From assembly GCF_000385375.1 (NCBI RefSeq), contig NZ_ARVV01000001.1, positions 1,054,001 to 1,118,000 on the forward strand: a stretch of DNA of 64,000 nt, read 5' to 3'. This document shows positions 43,398-52,089 of the stretch, piece after piece (within the stretch, counting starts at the first letter, position 1; each line of letters starts with the position of its first letter). Source of the DNA: Methyloversatilis discipulorum (GTDB taxonomy: Bacteria; Pseudomonadota; Gammaproteobacteria; Burkholderiales; Rhodocyclaceae). The position numbers were made by a program, and so were the translations under genes. The notes beneath the pieces were generated by a model. That model did no database searches and was not told the DNA's origin. It worked only from the letters and a program-made list of their open reading frames with translations.

Positions 43398-45746
43398 ATG
43401 AGCTCGCTGTGCCATCTCGGTCGCCATGTCGCCCGCCACTGGCTGGCCTACCTGCTGCTTGCACTGACAGCCGGACTGCTGGCGGCCGATCTGTCTCACC
43501 TTTTCGGCGCCGCGGTGCACGCGCGCTCGGCGGGGTCCGGCGTCGCGCTGACGCTGGTGCCGACCCTGATCGCCTGCGTCGCGCTGTGGGCGGCCGGGAC
43601 GAGGTTGGACACCACACGGCGCGAACTCGATCACCTGCACGGCGTTCTCGAACGCGCGCAGACGCTCGGACGCACCGGCACCTGGGAGCACGAGGCGGGG
43701 GCTTTCGACTGGTCGCCGCGGGCGCTTGCCATTCTTGGGCTGGACGCAACCCGCGTGCGTGGTTTCGACGATCTGCTCGGTCATGTTGCCGTCGAGGACC
43801 GGGGGCAGCTTGAGCGGGCTTGGCGCGCCGCGCTGGCCGGTGCGCGTCACCGGACCGAAGTCTGTCTGACCGACGGCCGGGGCGAGGTGCGCCGGGTGCT
43901 GTTCGAGGGCCGTCTGGAGTCGGGACAGGAGGGCGACGCGCCGCGCCTGGCCGGCATCGTCCAGGACATGAGCGAGCCTTACCGGATGCAGGGCGAGTTG
44001 CGACGCGCGATGCGCTATCAGCGGGCGCTGCTCGACAATTTCCCCTTCATGGTGTGGCTGAAGGACCGCGATCTGCGCTTCCTGGCCGTCAACCGGCCGC
44101 TGGCCGAGGCCGGCGGGCTGGCCCACCCGGACGATGCGCGCGGCCTCGACGACGACGATCTGTGGCCGACCGAGCAGGCGATCGCCTATCGTGTCGAGGA
44201 CATCGAGGTATTGCAGAGCCGCGCACCGAAGTATTCGGAGTCGGTCATCGACAGCGGTGATCGGCGTCACTGGTTCGAGGCATGGACGGCGCCGGTGCTG
44301 GACGAGGACGGCGGCCTGCTGGGCACGGTCGGTTACGCGCGCGACATCAGCGAGCGCAAGCGCGTCGAGGCCGCGCTGGCGCGCAGCCGCGATCAGTTCG
44401 CGATGCTCGGCCGGCTGCAGGCCCGCTTCATCGCCGGCGAGCCGGCGGATGCGGTGTTCGCCGGCATGCTCGACATCCTGTGCGAGCTGTCCGGCTGCGA
44501 CGACGGCTTTCTCGGCGAGGTTGCCCGCGACGCGAACGGCACGGCGCACATCGGCCTGCTGGCCTGCCGCGAGACCGACTGGCTCAGCGAGCGCGCCGAC
44601 CTGATCGAAGGCGTGCTGAAGGCGGGTGGCCGCAGCTGCGTGTCCGGCAGCATCGTCGCCGCCGGTGCCGACTCGGCTGCCGGGCGCGGGTTGCTCTGCA
44701 TCGCCGTAACCCGTGGCGAACTGCTGACCGGCCTGATCGGTCTGGCGGCGAGCGATGGTCGGATCGACGACGACCGTCTGGCCAGCGTGCAGGGCGCGGC
44801 GAGCACCTTCGGGCTCATTCTCGAAGCCGGTTTGCGCGAACGGGCGCGTCAGCATGCCGAAGCCGAACTGATGCGCCACCGCGACCGGCTGACCGAGCTG
44901 GTCGAGATGCAGCTGAAGGACAGCGCTGCCGCTCAGCGCACGGCCGAACTGGCAAATGGCGCGAAGAGCGCCTTCCTCGCCGGTGTGTCGCACGAACTGC
45001 GCACGCCGATACACGCCATTCTGGGCTTCGCCCGCATCGCGTTGCGCGGTCGACCTCCGTTGTGCGACGTCACTCGCCATCGCTTCGAGGTGATCCGTGA
45101 AAACGGCGAACGGCTGCTGGCTCAGGTCGATGAACTGCTCGACCTGTCGCGCCTCGGCGCCGGCACGCTGTGCCTTCAGCGCAGCCTGTGTGCGCCGCGC
45201 GAGCTGCTTGACGAGGCCTTGCGTGCCTGCGCCGGCGGACAGCAGATCAGCGTGACGCTGCAGGTCGGCGACGACAGGATGATCGACGCCGATCCGGTAC
45301 GGCTGCAGCAGGCTCTGCGTACCTTGCTCGAACACGCGCTCCGCCGCTCGTCGGCGGGCAGCCCGGTCGGCGTGCTCGTGTCGCCCACGTCGCGTGACGG
45401 ATACAGCGGCGTCACGGTCAGTGTGCGCAGCAAGGGACTGCGCATGACGGAAGCGGAGCTGGACAGCCTGTTCGATCCGTTCGGACCTGCCGCGACGCAG
45501 CGTCCGCCAGGCGGTGGAACCGGCGCCGGCCTTGCCATCTGCCGCGAAATCGTCAGCCTGCACGGCGGCCGGGTGGAGGCCCGCGCGGCGGATGCGACCG
45601 ACGCGGCCGAAACCTCGCTCCAGATCGATGTCTGGCTGCCGGCCGCCTCGTGCGACGAGGTGGAGCGCCTCAGTGGCGGCCGAGCAGCGTCCGTGCGGCC
45701 TGATCTCCCCACCACGCCGCCTCTTCGAACAGCGACAGACCGCTGA
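43398..45746 (+). CDS. PAS-PAS-GAF sensor histidine kinase with degenerate ATP-binding domain
   Basis: A 782-residue protein: two membrane helices (about 14-34 and 49-68), PAS domains (about 85-205 and 205-325), a GAF-like region (about 335-480), HisKA with SHELRTP (His532) and a C-terminal HATPase region. The G2 box GGGTGAGLAI is present, but the N-box Asn is His (LLEHAL, 643-648) and the G1 DxGxG box is not recognisable (SKGLRM). Kinase activity is doubtful; phosphatase or scaffold function is possible. No response regulator is adjacent. An upstream in-frame ATG at 43254 is less likely. The 3' end overlaps the FAD gene by 77 bp. Confidence 0.85.
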   Translation: MSSLCHLGRHVARHWLAYLLLALTAGLLAADLSHLFGAAVHARSAGSGVALTLVPTLIACVALWAAGTRLDTTRRELDHLHGVLERAQTLGRTGTWEHEAGAFDWSPRALAILGLDATRVRGFDDLLGHVAVEDRGQLERAWRAALAGARHRTEVCLTDGRGEVRRVLFEGRLESGQEGDAPRLAGIVQDMSEPYRMQGELRRAMRYQRALLDNFPFMVWLKDRDLRFLAVNRPLAEAGGLAHPDDARGLDDDDLWPTEQAIAYRVEDIEVLQSRAPKYSESVIDSGDRRHWFEAWTAPVLDEDGGLLGTVGYARDISERKRVEAALARSRDQFAMLGRLQARFIAGEPADAVFAGMLDILCELSGCDDGFLGEVARDANGTAHIGLLACRETDWLSERADLIEGVLKAGGRSCVSGSIVAAGADSAAGRGLLCIAVTRGELLTGLIGLAASDGRIDDDRLASVQGAASTFGLILEAGLRERARQHAEAELMRHRDRLTELVEMQLKDSAAAQRTAELANGAKSAFLAGVSHELRTPIHAILGFARIALRGRPPLCDVTRHRFEVIRENGERLLAQVDELLDLSRLGAGTLCLQRSLCAPRELLDEALRACAGGQQISVTLQVGDDRMIDADPVRLQQALRTLLEHALRRSSAGSPVGVLVSPTSRDGYSGVTVSVRSKGLRMTEAELDSLFDPFGPAATQRPPGGGTGAGLAICREIVSLHGGRVEARAADATDAAETSLQIDVWLPAASCDEVERLSGGRAASVRPDLPTTPPLRTATDR

Positions 45747-47250
45747 CATCCGCGTGGGCGTGCAGCACGCGCCCGCCGCGGTCACGCAGCGCGCGCGCCG
45801 GCGCGTCGATGAAGCCCGGTTGCGGTATCGCCATCGCGTGCGCGCGCAGCACCAGTTCGACCGCCCGGATGCGCCGACGCCAGCGGGCGTCGTAGGCGAG
45901 GTCGAGGTCGGCGAGAGCGAGGTCCAGCAGTGCCGCGTCGTCAGCCGAAGCCAGCCAGCGGCGTGCCTCGGCTGCGTCTGTCCAGCCCGACTGGTAAGCA
46001 GTGAATACGGTTGCCGGTGGCCGAGCGACACGGGTGAGCTGGTGGGTCGCGACCACGTAACCGAGGCCGCGACCTTCGTGCACTACGTTGTCCCAGGCCA
46101 GGTCGACGCCAGGTCGCTCGTGTGGAAAGCCATCGAGCAGCACGTTGGCGACCAGCCAGGGCGCGGTTGGCGGCAGCGCTTCGCGTGGCAGGCTGGCGGT
46201 CAGTTCGGGGTCGATCCGGTGGGCGACGTGCAGCGGCATCGCGCAGATCGCGTGCCCGGCCTGCAACAGCAGGCTGCGTCCGTCAGGCGCGAGTACCGTG
46301 ATGTTCACCGCGCTGCGACCGCCGCGCAGCTGGACGGCGTGTCCGGCCACAGTCCGCGTGTTGCCGAGTCGCGCGCGCAGGCCGGCGGTCAATGCCGACA
46401 AGCCTTGCGGCCACGTCAGTACCGTGCCGGCTTCCGCGTTGCGGGCTTCGCCGCGCCGGCTGCAGAAGTAGTGCAGGCCGGCCCAGGCCGAGATCTCGCC
46501 GGCCGGCGCACCGTAGTCGTCGCGCATCGCGTAGTCGATGTAGCGGCGCAGCGCCAGGTGGCGATGCGACTGCGCGTCGAGCCAGGCTGCGAAGCTGACG
46601 CGGTCGAGCGCACGCAGTGCGACGTCTCGCGAACAGGCGGCCAGCGGCACGGTGAAGGCGAACAGGCCGTCGGTGCCGCGGCGCGCAGCCCAGTCGCGCA
46701 TCGCCGCCTCGAAGCGGTCGGCTGCGGCGACGTCGTCCGCCGTCGAACGCGGCAGCAGGCCTTCGTGCCAGAGGCCGCCCGCGAACGTGCGTTCGGCGGC
46801 CGGATGGACCAGAACCTGTTCGTCGTACTCGGGCGCGGCGGCGCCCGGGGCGCCGTACAGCACGCCGAGATCGGCCAGCATGTCGCGCACGTGAGTCGCC
46901 TCGCGGCCGGGCAGCGGCAGGTAGTGCGCACCGCGCGGGCAGGCGATGCCGCCGAGCGCGCCCGCGGCCGCATTGCCGTCGGGCTCCGGACCGTCGACCA
47001 GCACCACGTCGCGCTGCCCTTCGCGCGCCAGTCGCCAGGCGGCGGTCAGCCCGGCAACGCCGGAACCGAGAATGGCGACCGCGCAGCGCAGTTCGCCGGA
47101 TGGCGTTGGCAGCGCGGCCGTGTCGCGCAGAGCGTGGCCCTCGCGCATGCCCGGCCGCAGCACGCTGATCGCGGGCGGCGTGCGCACATCGCCGCAGGCG
47201 GCGAACAGCGGCAGACTGGCAGCCGCGGTCAGGAAGCTGCGTCGCTTCAT
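45670..47250 (-). CDS. Exported FAD-dependent amine oxidase-like protein
   Basis: The 526-residue protein begins MKRRSFLTAAASLPLFAACG, which reads as a twin-arginine-like signal ending in a lipobox (FAAC), so export and lipid anchoring are likely. The dinucleotide site AVAILGSGVAGLTAAWRLA then starts a flavin amine oxidase/phytoene desaturase-like fold; a C-terminal VSGLSLFEEAAWWGD closes the FAD site. It overlaps the upstream aminopropyltransferase-like gene by ATGA, so it is coupled to it and may act on a polyamine product. Substrate is inferred only from context. Confidence 0.8.
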   Translation of the reverse strand: MKRRSFLTAAASLPLFAACGDVRTPPAISVLRPGMREGHALRDTAALPTPSGELRCAVAILGSGVAGLTAAWRLAREGQRDVVLVDGPEPDGNAAAGALGGIACPRGAHYLPLPGREATHVRDMLADLGVLYGAPGAAAPEYDEQVLVHPAAERTFAGGLWHEGLLPRSTADDVAAADRFEAAMRDWAARRGTDGLFAFTVPLAACSRDVALRALDRVSFAAWLDAQSHRHLALRRYIDYAMRDDYGAPAGEISAWAGLHYFCSRRGEARNAEAGTVLTWPQGLSALTAGLRARLGNTRTVAGHAVQLRGGRSAVNITVLAPDGRSLLLQAGHAICAMPLHVAHRIDPELTASLPREALPPTAPWLVANVLLDGFPHERPGVDLAWDNVVHEGRGLGYVVATHQLTRVARPPATVFTAYQSGWTDAAEARRWLASADDAALLDLALADLDLAYDARWRRRIRAVELVLRAHAMAIPQPGFIDAPARALRDRGGRVLHAHADVSGLSLFEEAAWWGDQAARTLLGRH

Positions 47251-48827
47251 CGCATCTGCCGCGACCAGTCTTCTTCGAAGTAATGCACCAGCATCTGCGT
47301 GTTCAGCCGGTTCGGCTCGACCGCCGGCGCGCGCATGTCGGGCGGGAAGTCGAACATCTGCGCCAGCGTGGGTGCGTCGAGATGGCGCAGTCCGGCAGGC
47401 AGGGCGAGCGGTGGCCGGTAGCCTGCGTCGCGGCCGGCGATGATGAAGCCCCAGTCGCCGAAGCTGGGCACGCTGGCGTGATAGGGCGCGGTGTGCAGGC
47501 CGGCCTCGCGCAAGGTGGCGTCCACGCACCAGTAGGCGCGCGGCGCGTACCAGGGCGAGGTGGACTGCACGACGATCAGTCCGCCGGGTGCCAGATGGCG
47601 CGCCATCAGGCGGTAGATCGGTACCGCGTACAGCTTGCCCAGCGCGTAGTGCGACGGGTCCGGGAAGTCGGCGACGATGAGGTCCCAGCCGGGAGCGGGC
47701 GCGGTCTCCAGCCACTGTGCGGCGTCGGCATTGACGGTGCTCACGCGCGCGTCGCGCAGTGCGTAGGCATTCAGCGCGGCCAGATCGTCGGTGTCGCGGA
47801 ACAGGCGGGTCATCGCCGGGTCGAGTTCGACCAGCGTCACCTGCTCGACCTGTGGGTACTTCAGCACTTCGCGCACCGCCAGACCGTCGCCGCCGCCCAG
47901 CACCAGCACGCGCTTCGCGTGTGGCAGCGCGGCCAGTGCCGGGTGCACCAGCGCTTCGTGGTAGCGGTGCTCGTCGCGGGTGGAGAACTGCAGGTTGCCG
48001 TTCAGGTAGAGCCGGGTGTCGTCCTGCCAGCGGGTGAGCACGATGCGCTGGAAGGGCGTGGTTTCCTGATGAACGATGACGTCGCCGTAGAGGCCGGCCT
48101 CGGCCGCATCGGTCAGCTTCTGCGCCCAGGCCAGTGCGCCAAGCAGCACCGCCAGCACCAGCCAGCCGCGCAGCATCAGTGCGCGCGCCTGTGGCAGTTC
48201 GGCGCGGTAGCGGTGGGTCACCCATAGACCGATGCCGGCGTTGAGCAGGCCGAATACCACCGCCGTGCGCGCCAGTCCGAGCAGCGGTGCGAACACCAGC
48301 GGGAACAGTAGTGACACCGCCAGCGCACCGAGATAATCGAAGGTGAGCACCTTGCTCACCAGCGCCTCGAAAGCCTGCTTGCGCTGGTGCAGCAGGCGCA
48401 TCACCAGAGGGATTTCCATGCCCACCAGCACTCCGATCAGCAGCACGATGGCGTACAGCGACACGCGGAAGGGGCTGCCGGCCCAGGCATAGATCAGGAA
48501 CAGCGCGCAGGCCGACAGGCCGCCGAGCAGGCCCACCATCAGTTCGATGTCGATGAAGCGCGCCAGCACGACCTTTTCGTCTACATACTTCGACAGGTGG
48601 GAGCCGATGCCCATGGCGAACAGGTAGGCGCCGATGATGGTCGAGAAGCGCAGCACCGATTCGCCCAGCAGATAACTTGCAAGCGCACCGGCAATCAGTT
48701 CATAGGCCAGTCCGCATGAGGCGACGACGAAAACCGCGACGATGAGCCCGGGGTGGTGTGAGCCAGCGTCCGTGCCGGGTGTCGCGGTGCCATGCAGATC
48801 GGGTTCAGGGCGGGATTGCGGCGGCAT
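47247..48827 (-). CDS. Membrane-anchored spermidine synthase-like protein
   Basis: The 526-residue protein has an N-terminal membrane domain with about seven helices (about 25-240) and a C-terminal spermidine-synthase-like domain (about 255-480). The latter contains YLNGNLQFSTRDEHRYHEAL, VLVLGGGDGLAVREVLKYP (decarboxylated-SAM binding), VELDPAM and LIVADFPDPSHYALGKLY with the expected Asp. Aminopropyl transfer at the membrane is predicted. The ATG at 48827 gives MPPQSRPEPDL. It is divergent from DUF350 by 58 bp and coupled to the FAD gene. SpeD, which would supply its substrate, is in the opposite arm. Confidence 0.86.
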   Translation of the reverse strand: MPPQSRPEPDLHGTATPGTDAGSHHPGLIVAVFVVASCGLAYELIAGALASYLLGESVLRFSTIIGAYLFAMGIGSHLSKYVDEKVVLARFIDIELMVGLLGGLSACALFLIYAWAGSPFRVSLYAIVLLIGVLVGMEIPLVMRLLHQRKQAFEALVSKVLTFDYLGALAVSLLFPLVFAPLLGLARTAVVFGLLNAGIGLWVTHRYRAELPQARALMLRGWLVLAVLLGALAWAQKLTDAAEAGLYGDVIVHQETTPFQRIVLTRWQDDTRLYLNGNLQFSTRDEHRYHEALVHPALAALPHAKRVLVLGGGDGLAVREVLKYPQVEQVTLVELDPAMTRLFRDTDDLAALNAYALRDARVSTVNADAAQWLETAPAPGWDLIVADFPDPSHYALGKLYAVPIYRLMARHLAPGGLIVVQSTSPWYAPRAYWCVDATLREAGLHTAPYHASVPSFGDWGFIIAGRDAGYRPPLALPAGLRHLDAPTLAQMFDFPPDMRAPAVEPNRLNTQMLVHYFEEDWSRQMR

Positions 48828-48885
48828 GGGGCAGCGGCTAGAGTGCGTGCGCACAGACCACGGAGAAGGTTGGAGACGCGCAATC

Positions 48886-49287
48886 ATGCCGCAACTGCCG
48901 GTCGATCAGTTCTACCTCTATCTGAAGCACCTGCTGTCCGGGCTGATCATGGTCGGCCTGTTCGCAGCCGTCTATGTGCGCTTCACGCCCTTCCACGAAA
49001 TGCCGCTGATCCGCCGCGGCTGCACCGCTGCCGCGCTGTCGCTGGCCGGCGCCATCGTCGGCTTCTCGCTGACCGTGGCATCCAGCATTCTGCACAACGA
49101 CCACTACCTGATGTTCGTCGCCTGGGGCACGCTGGCGGCGGTGGTGCAGGTGGCGGCCTATCTGCTGATCGAGCGCAGCCTGCCGGAAATGAAGGCGGCA
49201 ATCGAAGCGAACAATATGGCGATGGGTGCGCTGATGGGCACGGTGTCGCTGGTGGTCGGCGTGATCAATGCCGCCTGTCTTTCCTGA
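48886..49287 (+). CDS. DUF350 membrane protein (YjfL family)
   Basis: The 133-residue protein has four predicted helices (about 15-33, 47-66, 76-95, 108-130) with the DUF350 pattern GLIMVGLFAAVYVRFTPFHE, ALSLAGAIVGFSLTVAS, and NMAMGALMGTVSLVVG. E. coli YjfL, of the same family, lies in an operon with a PspA-like protein and a glutathionylspermidine-synthase-like enzyme. Here it opens the rightward arm of the polyamine cluster. GGAGA at 48872-48876 serves as ribosome site. A dispersed repeat follows before the SPFH gene. Confidence 0.88.
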   Translation: MPQLPVDQFYLYLKHLLSGLIMVGLFAAVYVRFTPFHEMPLIRRGCTAAALSLAGAIVGFSLTVASSILHNDHYLMFVAWGTLAAVVQVAAYLLIERSLPEMKAAIEANNMAMGALMGTVSLVVGVINAACLS

Positions 49288-49294
49288 GATGAAG

Positions 49295-49375
49295 GCCCCC
49301 ACGCTCACTGCGTTCGCTGCCCCCCGAGGGGGCTGCGCTCGCCCTTGGGGGCGGCCCTGCGGGCGGCGCGGGCCC
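49295..49375 (+). repeat. GC-rich dispersed element, copy 3 (DUF350-SPFH gap)
   Basis: The copy runs from GCCCCCACGCTCACTGCGTT to GGCCCTGCGGGCGGCGCG with the GCCCCCCGAGGGGGC hairpin in the middle. It occupies most of the 143-bp gap and points in the direction of transcription, as do copies 1 and 2. Confidence 0.85.
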
Positions 49376-49430
49376 CGTTCAGGCGTCGTTGTAAGGTGAC
49401 GAACAGTGGAACAACTGAGAGGAGTCGACG

Positions 49431-50441
49431 ATGGGTATCGGTGATTTCATCAAGAAGCAGTTCATCGACGTACTGCAGTGGAACGAGGACGGCGACGGGG
49501 TGCTGGCCTGGCGCTACCCGATGCAGGACTTCGAAATCCAGTACGGCGCGAAGCTGACGGTGCGCGAGTCGCAGATGGCGGTGTTCGTCAATGAAGGCAA
49601 GGTGGCCGACGTGTTCGGACCCGGCCTGCACACGCTGAACACGAATACGCTGCCCATCCTCACCTACCTGCAGAACTGGGACAAGCTGTTCCAGTCGCCC
49701 TTCAAGAGCGACGTCTACTTCTTCAGCACCCGCCTGCAGCTCGGCCGCAAGTGGGGCACGCCGCAACCGGTCACGGTGCGCGACAAGGATTTCGGCATGG
49801 TGCGGCTGCGCGCCTTCGGCATGTACTCGTACAAGCTGGCCGACCCGAAGAAGTTCTTCACCGAAATAAGCGGCACGCGCGACACCTACACGGTCGACGA
49901 CCTCGAAATGCAGCTGCGCAATCTGGTCGTGTCGACGATGAGCAGCACCCTCGGCAATTCCGCTGCGCCCTTCCTCGACATGGCGGCCAATCTGGGCGTC
50001 ATGTCGGACGCGGTGAAGGCGGCGATGACGCCGGTGTTCGAGCGCTACGGCGTGGCGATCGACAATTTCGCGGTCGAGAGCATCTCGCTGCCGGAAGAAC
50101 TGCAGAAGGCACTCGACACCCGGATTTCGATGGGCATGGTCGGCAATATGGCCACCTACACCCAGTACCAGACCGCCAACGCGATTCCGCTGGCCGCGCA
50201 GAACGAGGGCGGGCTGGCCGGCATCGGCGCGAGCCTCGGTGCCGGCCTCACGATGGGGCAGGTGATGACCGAGGCGATGCGCAACGCACAGGCCGGTGCG
50301 CCGGCTGCGCCCGCGGCAGCGACCGATGCGCCCGAGGTCCGTCTGGGCAAGCTGAAGTCCTTGCTCGACGGCGGGCTCATCACGCAGGCCGACTATGACA
50401 CGGCCAAGGCCGAAGTGATCAAGCAGATCACCGGCGGCTGA
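49431..50441 (+). CDS. SPFH-domain protein with C-terminal SHOCT
   Basis: This 336-residue protein of the virion core/YdjI-like SPFH group begins MGIGDFIKKQFIDVLQWNED and has a stomatin-like fold (about 30-225) with a segment YVTDD-like EISGTRDTYTVDDLEMQLR. A Gly/Ala-rich linker and a short SHOCT motif (about 303-335, LKSLLDGGLITQADYDTAKAE) follow. SPFH proteins form membrane-associated oligomeric scaffolds. No transmembrane segment is visible, so it may be recruited by DUF350 or the DUF4178 protein, whose gene is 8 bp downstream. A GAGAGGAG site (49416-49423) precedes the ATG. Confidence 0.9.
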   Translation: MGIGDFIKKQFIDVLQWNEDGDGVLAWRYPMQDFEIQYGAKLTVRESQMAVFVNEGKVADVFGPGLHTLNTNTLPILTYLQNWDKLFQSPFKSDVYFFSTRLQLGRKWGTPQPVTVRDKDFGMVRLRAFGMYSYKLADPKKFFTEISGTRDTYTVDDLEMQLRNLVVSTMSSTLGNSAAPFLDMAANLGVMSDAVKAAMTPVFERYGVAIDNFAVESISLPEELQKALDTRISMGMVGNMATYTQYQTANAIPLAAQNEGGLAGIGASLGAGLTMGQVMTEAMRNAQAGAPAAPAAATDAPEVRLGKLKSLLDGGLITQADYDTAKAEVIKQITGG

Positions 50442-50449
50442 ACGTCCGC

Positions 50450-51943
50450 ATGGCGATGTATCAGGTGGCCTGCCCCGGCTGCGGGGCACCGGTCGAGTTC
50501 CGTTCGGCCGCTTCGCGCATGGCAGTGTGCGGCTATTGCCGCACCACGCTGCTGCGCGACGCCGACGCGGTGCGCGACATCGGCAAGCAGGCGGCGCTGA
50601 TCGAAGACCACTCGCCGGTGCAGATCATGACCAGCGGCCAGTACGCCGGTCAGGGTTTCACCGTGGTCGGCCGCATCCAGCTGCGCTACGAGCACGGCGT
50701 GTGGAACGAGTGGTATCTGCTGTTCGACGACGGCAGCAGTGGCTGGCTGGGCGATTTCGCCGGTCAGTTCGTCATTGCGCGGCCGGACGGCGATGCGGTG
50801 GGGCCACCGCTGTTCGACAAGGTCGAGCCGGGCAACCGCTGGTCGCACGGGGGCACCTTCTGGCATGCGTCCGACATCCGCAAGGCGGAGTGCGTCGCGG
50901 CCGAGGGCGAACTGCCGTTTCCGGTCGATGCGCGCTGGGTGGCGCGAGTGATCGACTACCGCCATCGCGACGAATTTCTGACGCTGGACTATTCCGATCT
51001 GCCGCCGGTCTGCTACCGCGGGCGTGCCGTGTCGCTGGCCGGTCTGTACGCCCAGCGTCTGCGTGATGTGGACGCCGTCGCGGCGCGCGCAGGGCGGCTG
51101 CAGGGCGGTGTGGCCACGCTCATTTGCCCGGCCTGTGGCGCGCCGGCCGCGGTGGTGCCCGGTGCTACCCAGCACCTCACCTGTCCGTCCTGCCGGTCGC
51201 AGATTTCGCTGGCGGCCGGTCAGGCCGAAGTGATCAGCCGTCAGGCGGCGGACGAACGCGCGGTCAGCGCCACCCTGCAGGCGGGCGAAACGCTGACCAT
51301 CGAAGGTCTGGCCTGGCGGGTGATGGGCTGGCTGCGCTGCGGCGTGCCGGCCGACGCGTCTGAACCGGAGTGGTTCGAATACCTGCTGTACGCGCCGCAG
51401 GCCGGATTCTCCTGGCTGGTGGAAACCCGCCAGGGCTGGCAGCGCGCCCGCGTACTGAACGCCTGGCCCGAGAGCTTCACCGCCACCGCGGCGACGCTGG
51501 GCGGCAAGGCCTTTGTGCGTCGCTACCTCTATGTGGCGGAAGTACGTCAGGTGGTGGGTGCCTTTCCGTGGCGGGCGCATGCCGGCGACCGCACGGAGAT
51601 CGGTGAATACGTGCAGGGCGACCGGGTGCTCAATCTGGAGCGCAGTGAGCACGAGATGGGCTGGTCGCTGGCCGAACCGGTGTCGCTGGATCAGGTTGCC
51701 AGCTGGGCGGGCCGCAGGCTGGCGTCCATCGCACCGGCGCCCGCCGGCCTGAACACGGAAAAGCCGATGCTGCTCGATGCGGCGGGCAAGGCCACGCTGA
51801 AGCCGCTTGCCTGGACCTTCACCGGCCTGATCGGCCTGCTGAACCTGCGCTACATCCTGCCCTTCAACTTCGATGCGCTGGTGGTGACCGGCATTGCGCT
51901 CTATCTGCTGTGGCTGCCGCTGACCGTGAAGGAATTCGACTGA
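50450..51943 (+). CDS. DUF4178 zinc-ribbon membrane protein
   Basis: The 497-residue protein has an N-terminal zinc ribbon (CPGCGAPVEF and CGYCRTTLL, about 8-35), a DUF4178 domain (about 55-190), a second zinc ribbon (CPACGAPAAV and LTCPSCRSQI, about 225-252), a second DUF4178 region (about 270-415), and one or two transmembrane helices near the C-terminus (about 447-490). Function is unknown. DUF4178 genes are often found with SPFH, DUF350 and SpeD genes, as here. It is 8 bp after SPFH and 2 bp before a small Ser/Gly-rich ORF. Confidence 0.85.
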   Translation: MAMYQVACPGCGAPVEFRSAASRMAVCGYCRTTLLRDADAVRDIGKQAALIEDHSPVQIMTSGQYAGQGFTVVGRIQLRYEHGVWNEWYLLFDDGSSGWLGDFAGQFVIARPDGDAVGPPLFDKVEPGNRWSHGGTFWHASDIRKAECVAAEGELPFPVDARWVARVIDYRHRDEFLTLDYSDLPPVCYRGRAVSLAGLYAQRLRDVDAVAARAGRLQGGVATLICPACGAPAAVVPGATQHLTCPSCRSQISLAAGQAEVISRQAADERAVSATLQAGETLTIEGLAWRVMGWLRCGVPADASEPEWFEYLLYAPQAGFSWLVETRQGWQRARVLNAWPESFTATAATLGGKAFVRRYLYVAEVRQVVGAFPWRAHAGDRTEIGEYVQGDRVLNLERSEHEMGWSLAEPVSLDQVASWAGRRLASIAPAPAGLNTEKPMLLDAAGKATLKPLAWTFTGLIGLLNLRYILPFNFDALVVTGIALYLLWLPLTVKEFD

Positions 51944-51945
51944 CC

Positions 51946-52089
51946 ATGCGGGTGTTCTACGGCATCTACGCGCTCGTGCTGCTGCTGATCAGCCTGGCCA
52001 TCAATGCAGACGACGACGGTGGCGGTCGTTCGCGCTCGTACTCGTCCGGCTCCGGATCGGGTTCGTCCTGGGGCTCGGGGCATAAATGA
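51946..52089 (+). CDS. 47-residue Ser/Gly-rich membrane-anchored peptide
   Basis: An ATG 2 bp after the DUF4178 stop opens 47 codons: a hydrophobic N-terminal helix (VFYGIYALVLLLISLAIN), an acidic DDD turn, then a low-complexity tail of Ser, Gly and Arg ending WGSGHK. The TGA overlaps the speD ATG (ATGA), so it is within the operon and coupled. It may be exported or membrane-inserted with a flexible tail. No family is recognised; operon fit and overlap argue that it is real. Confidence 0.68.
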   Translation: MRVFYGIYALVLLLISLAINADDDGGGRSRSYSSGSGSGSSWGSGHK

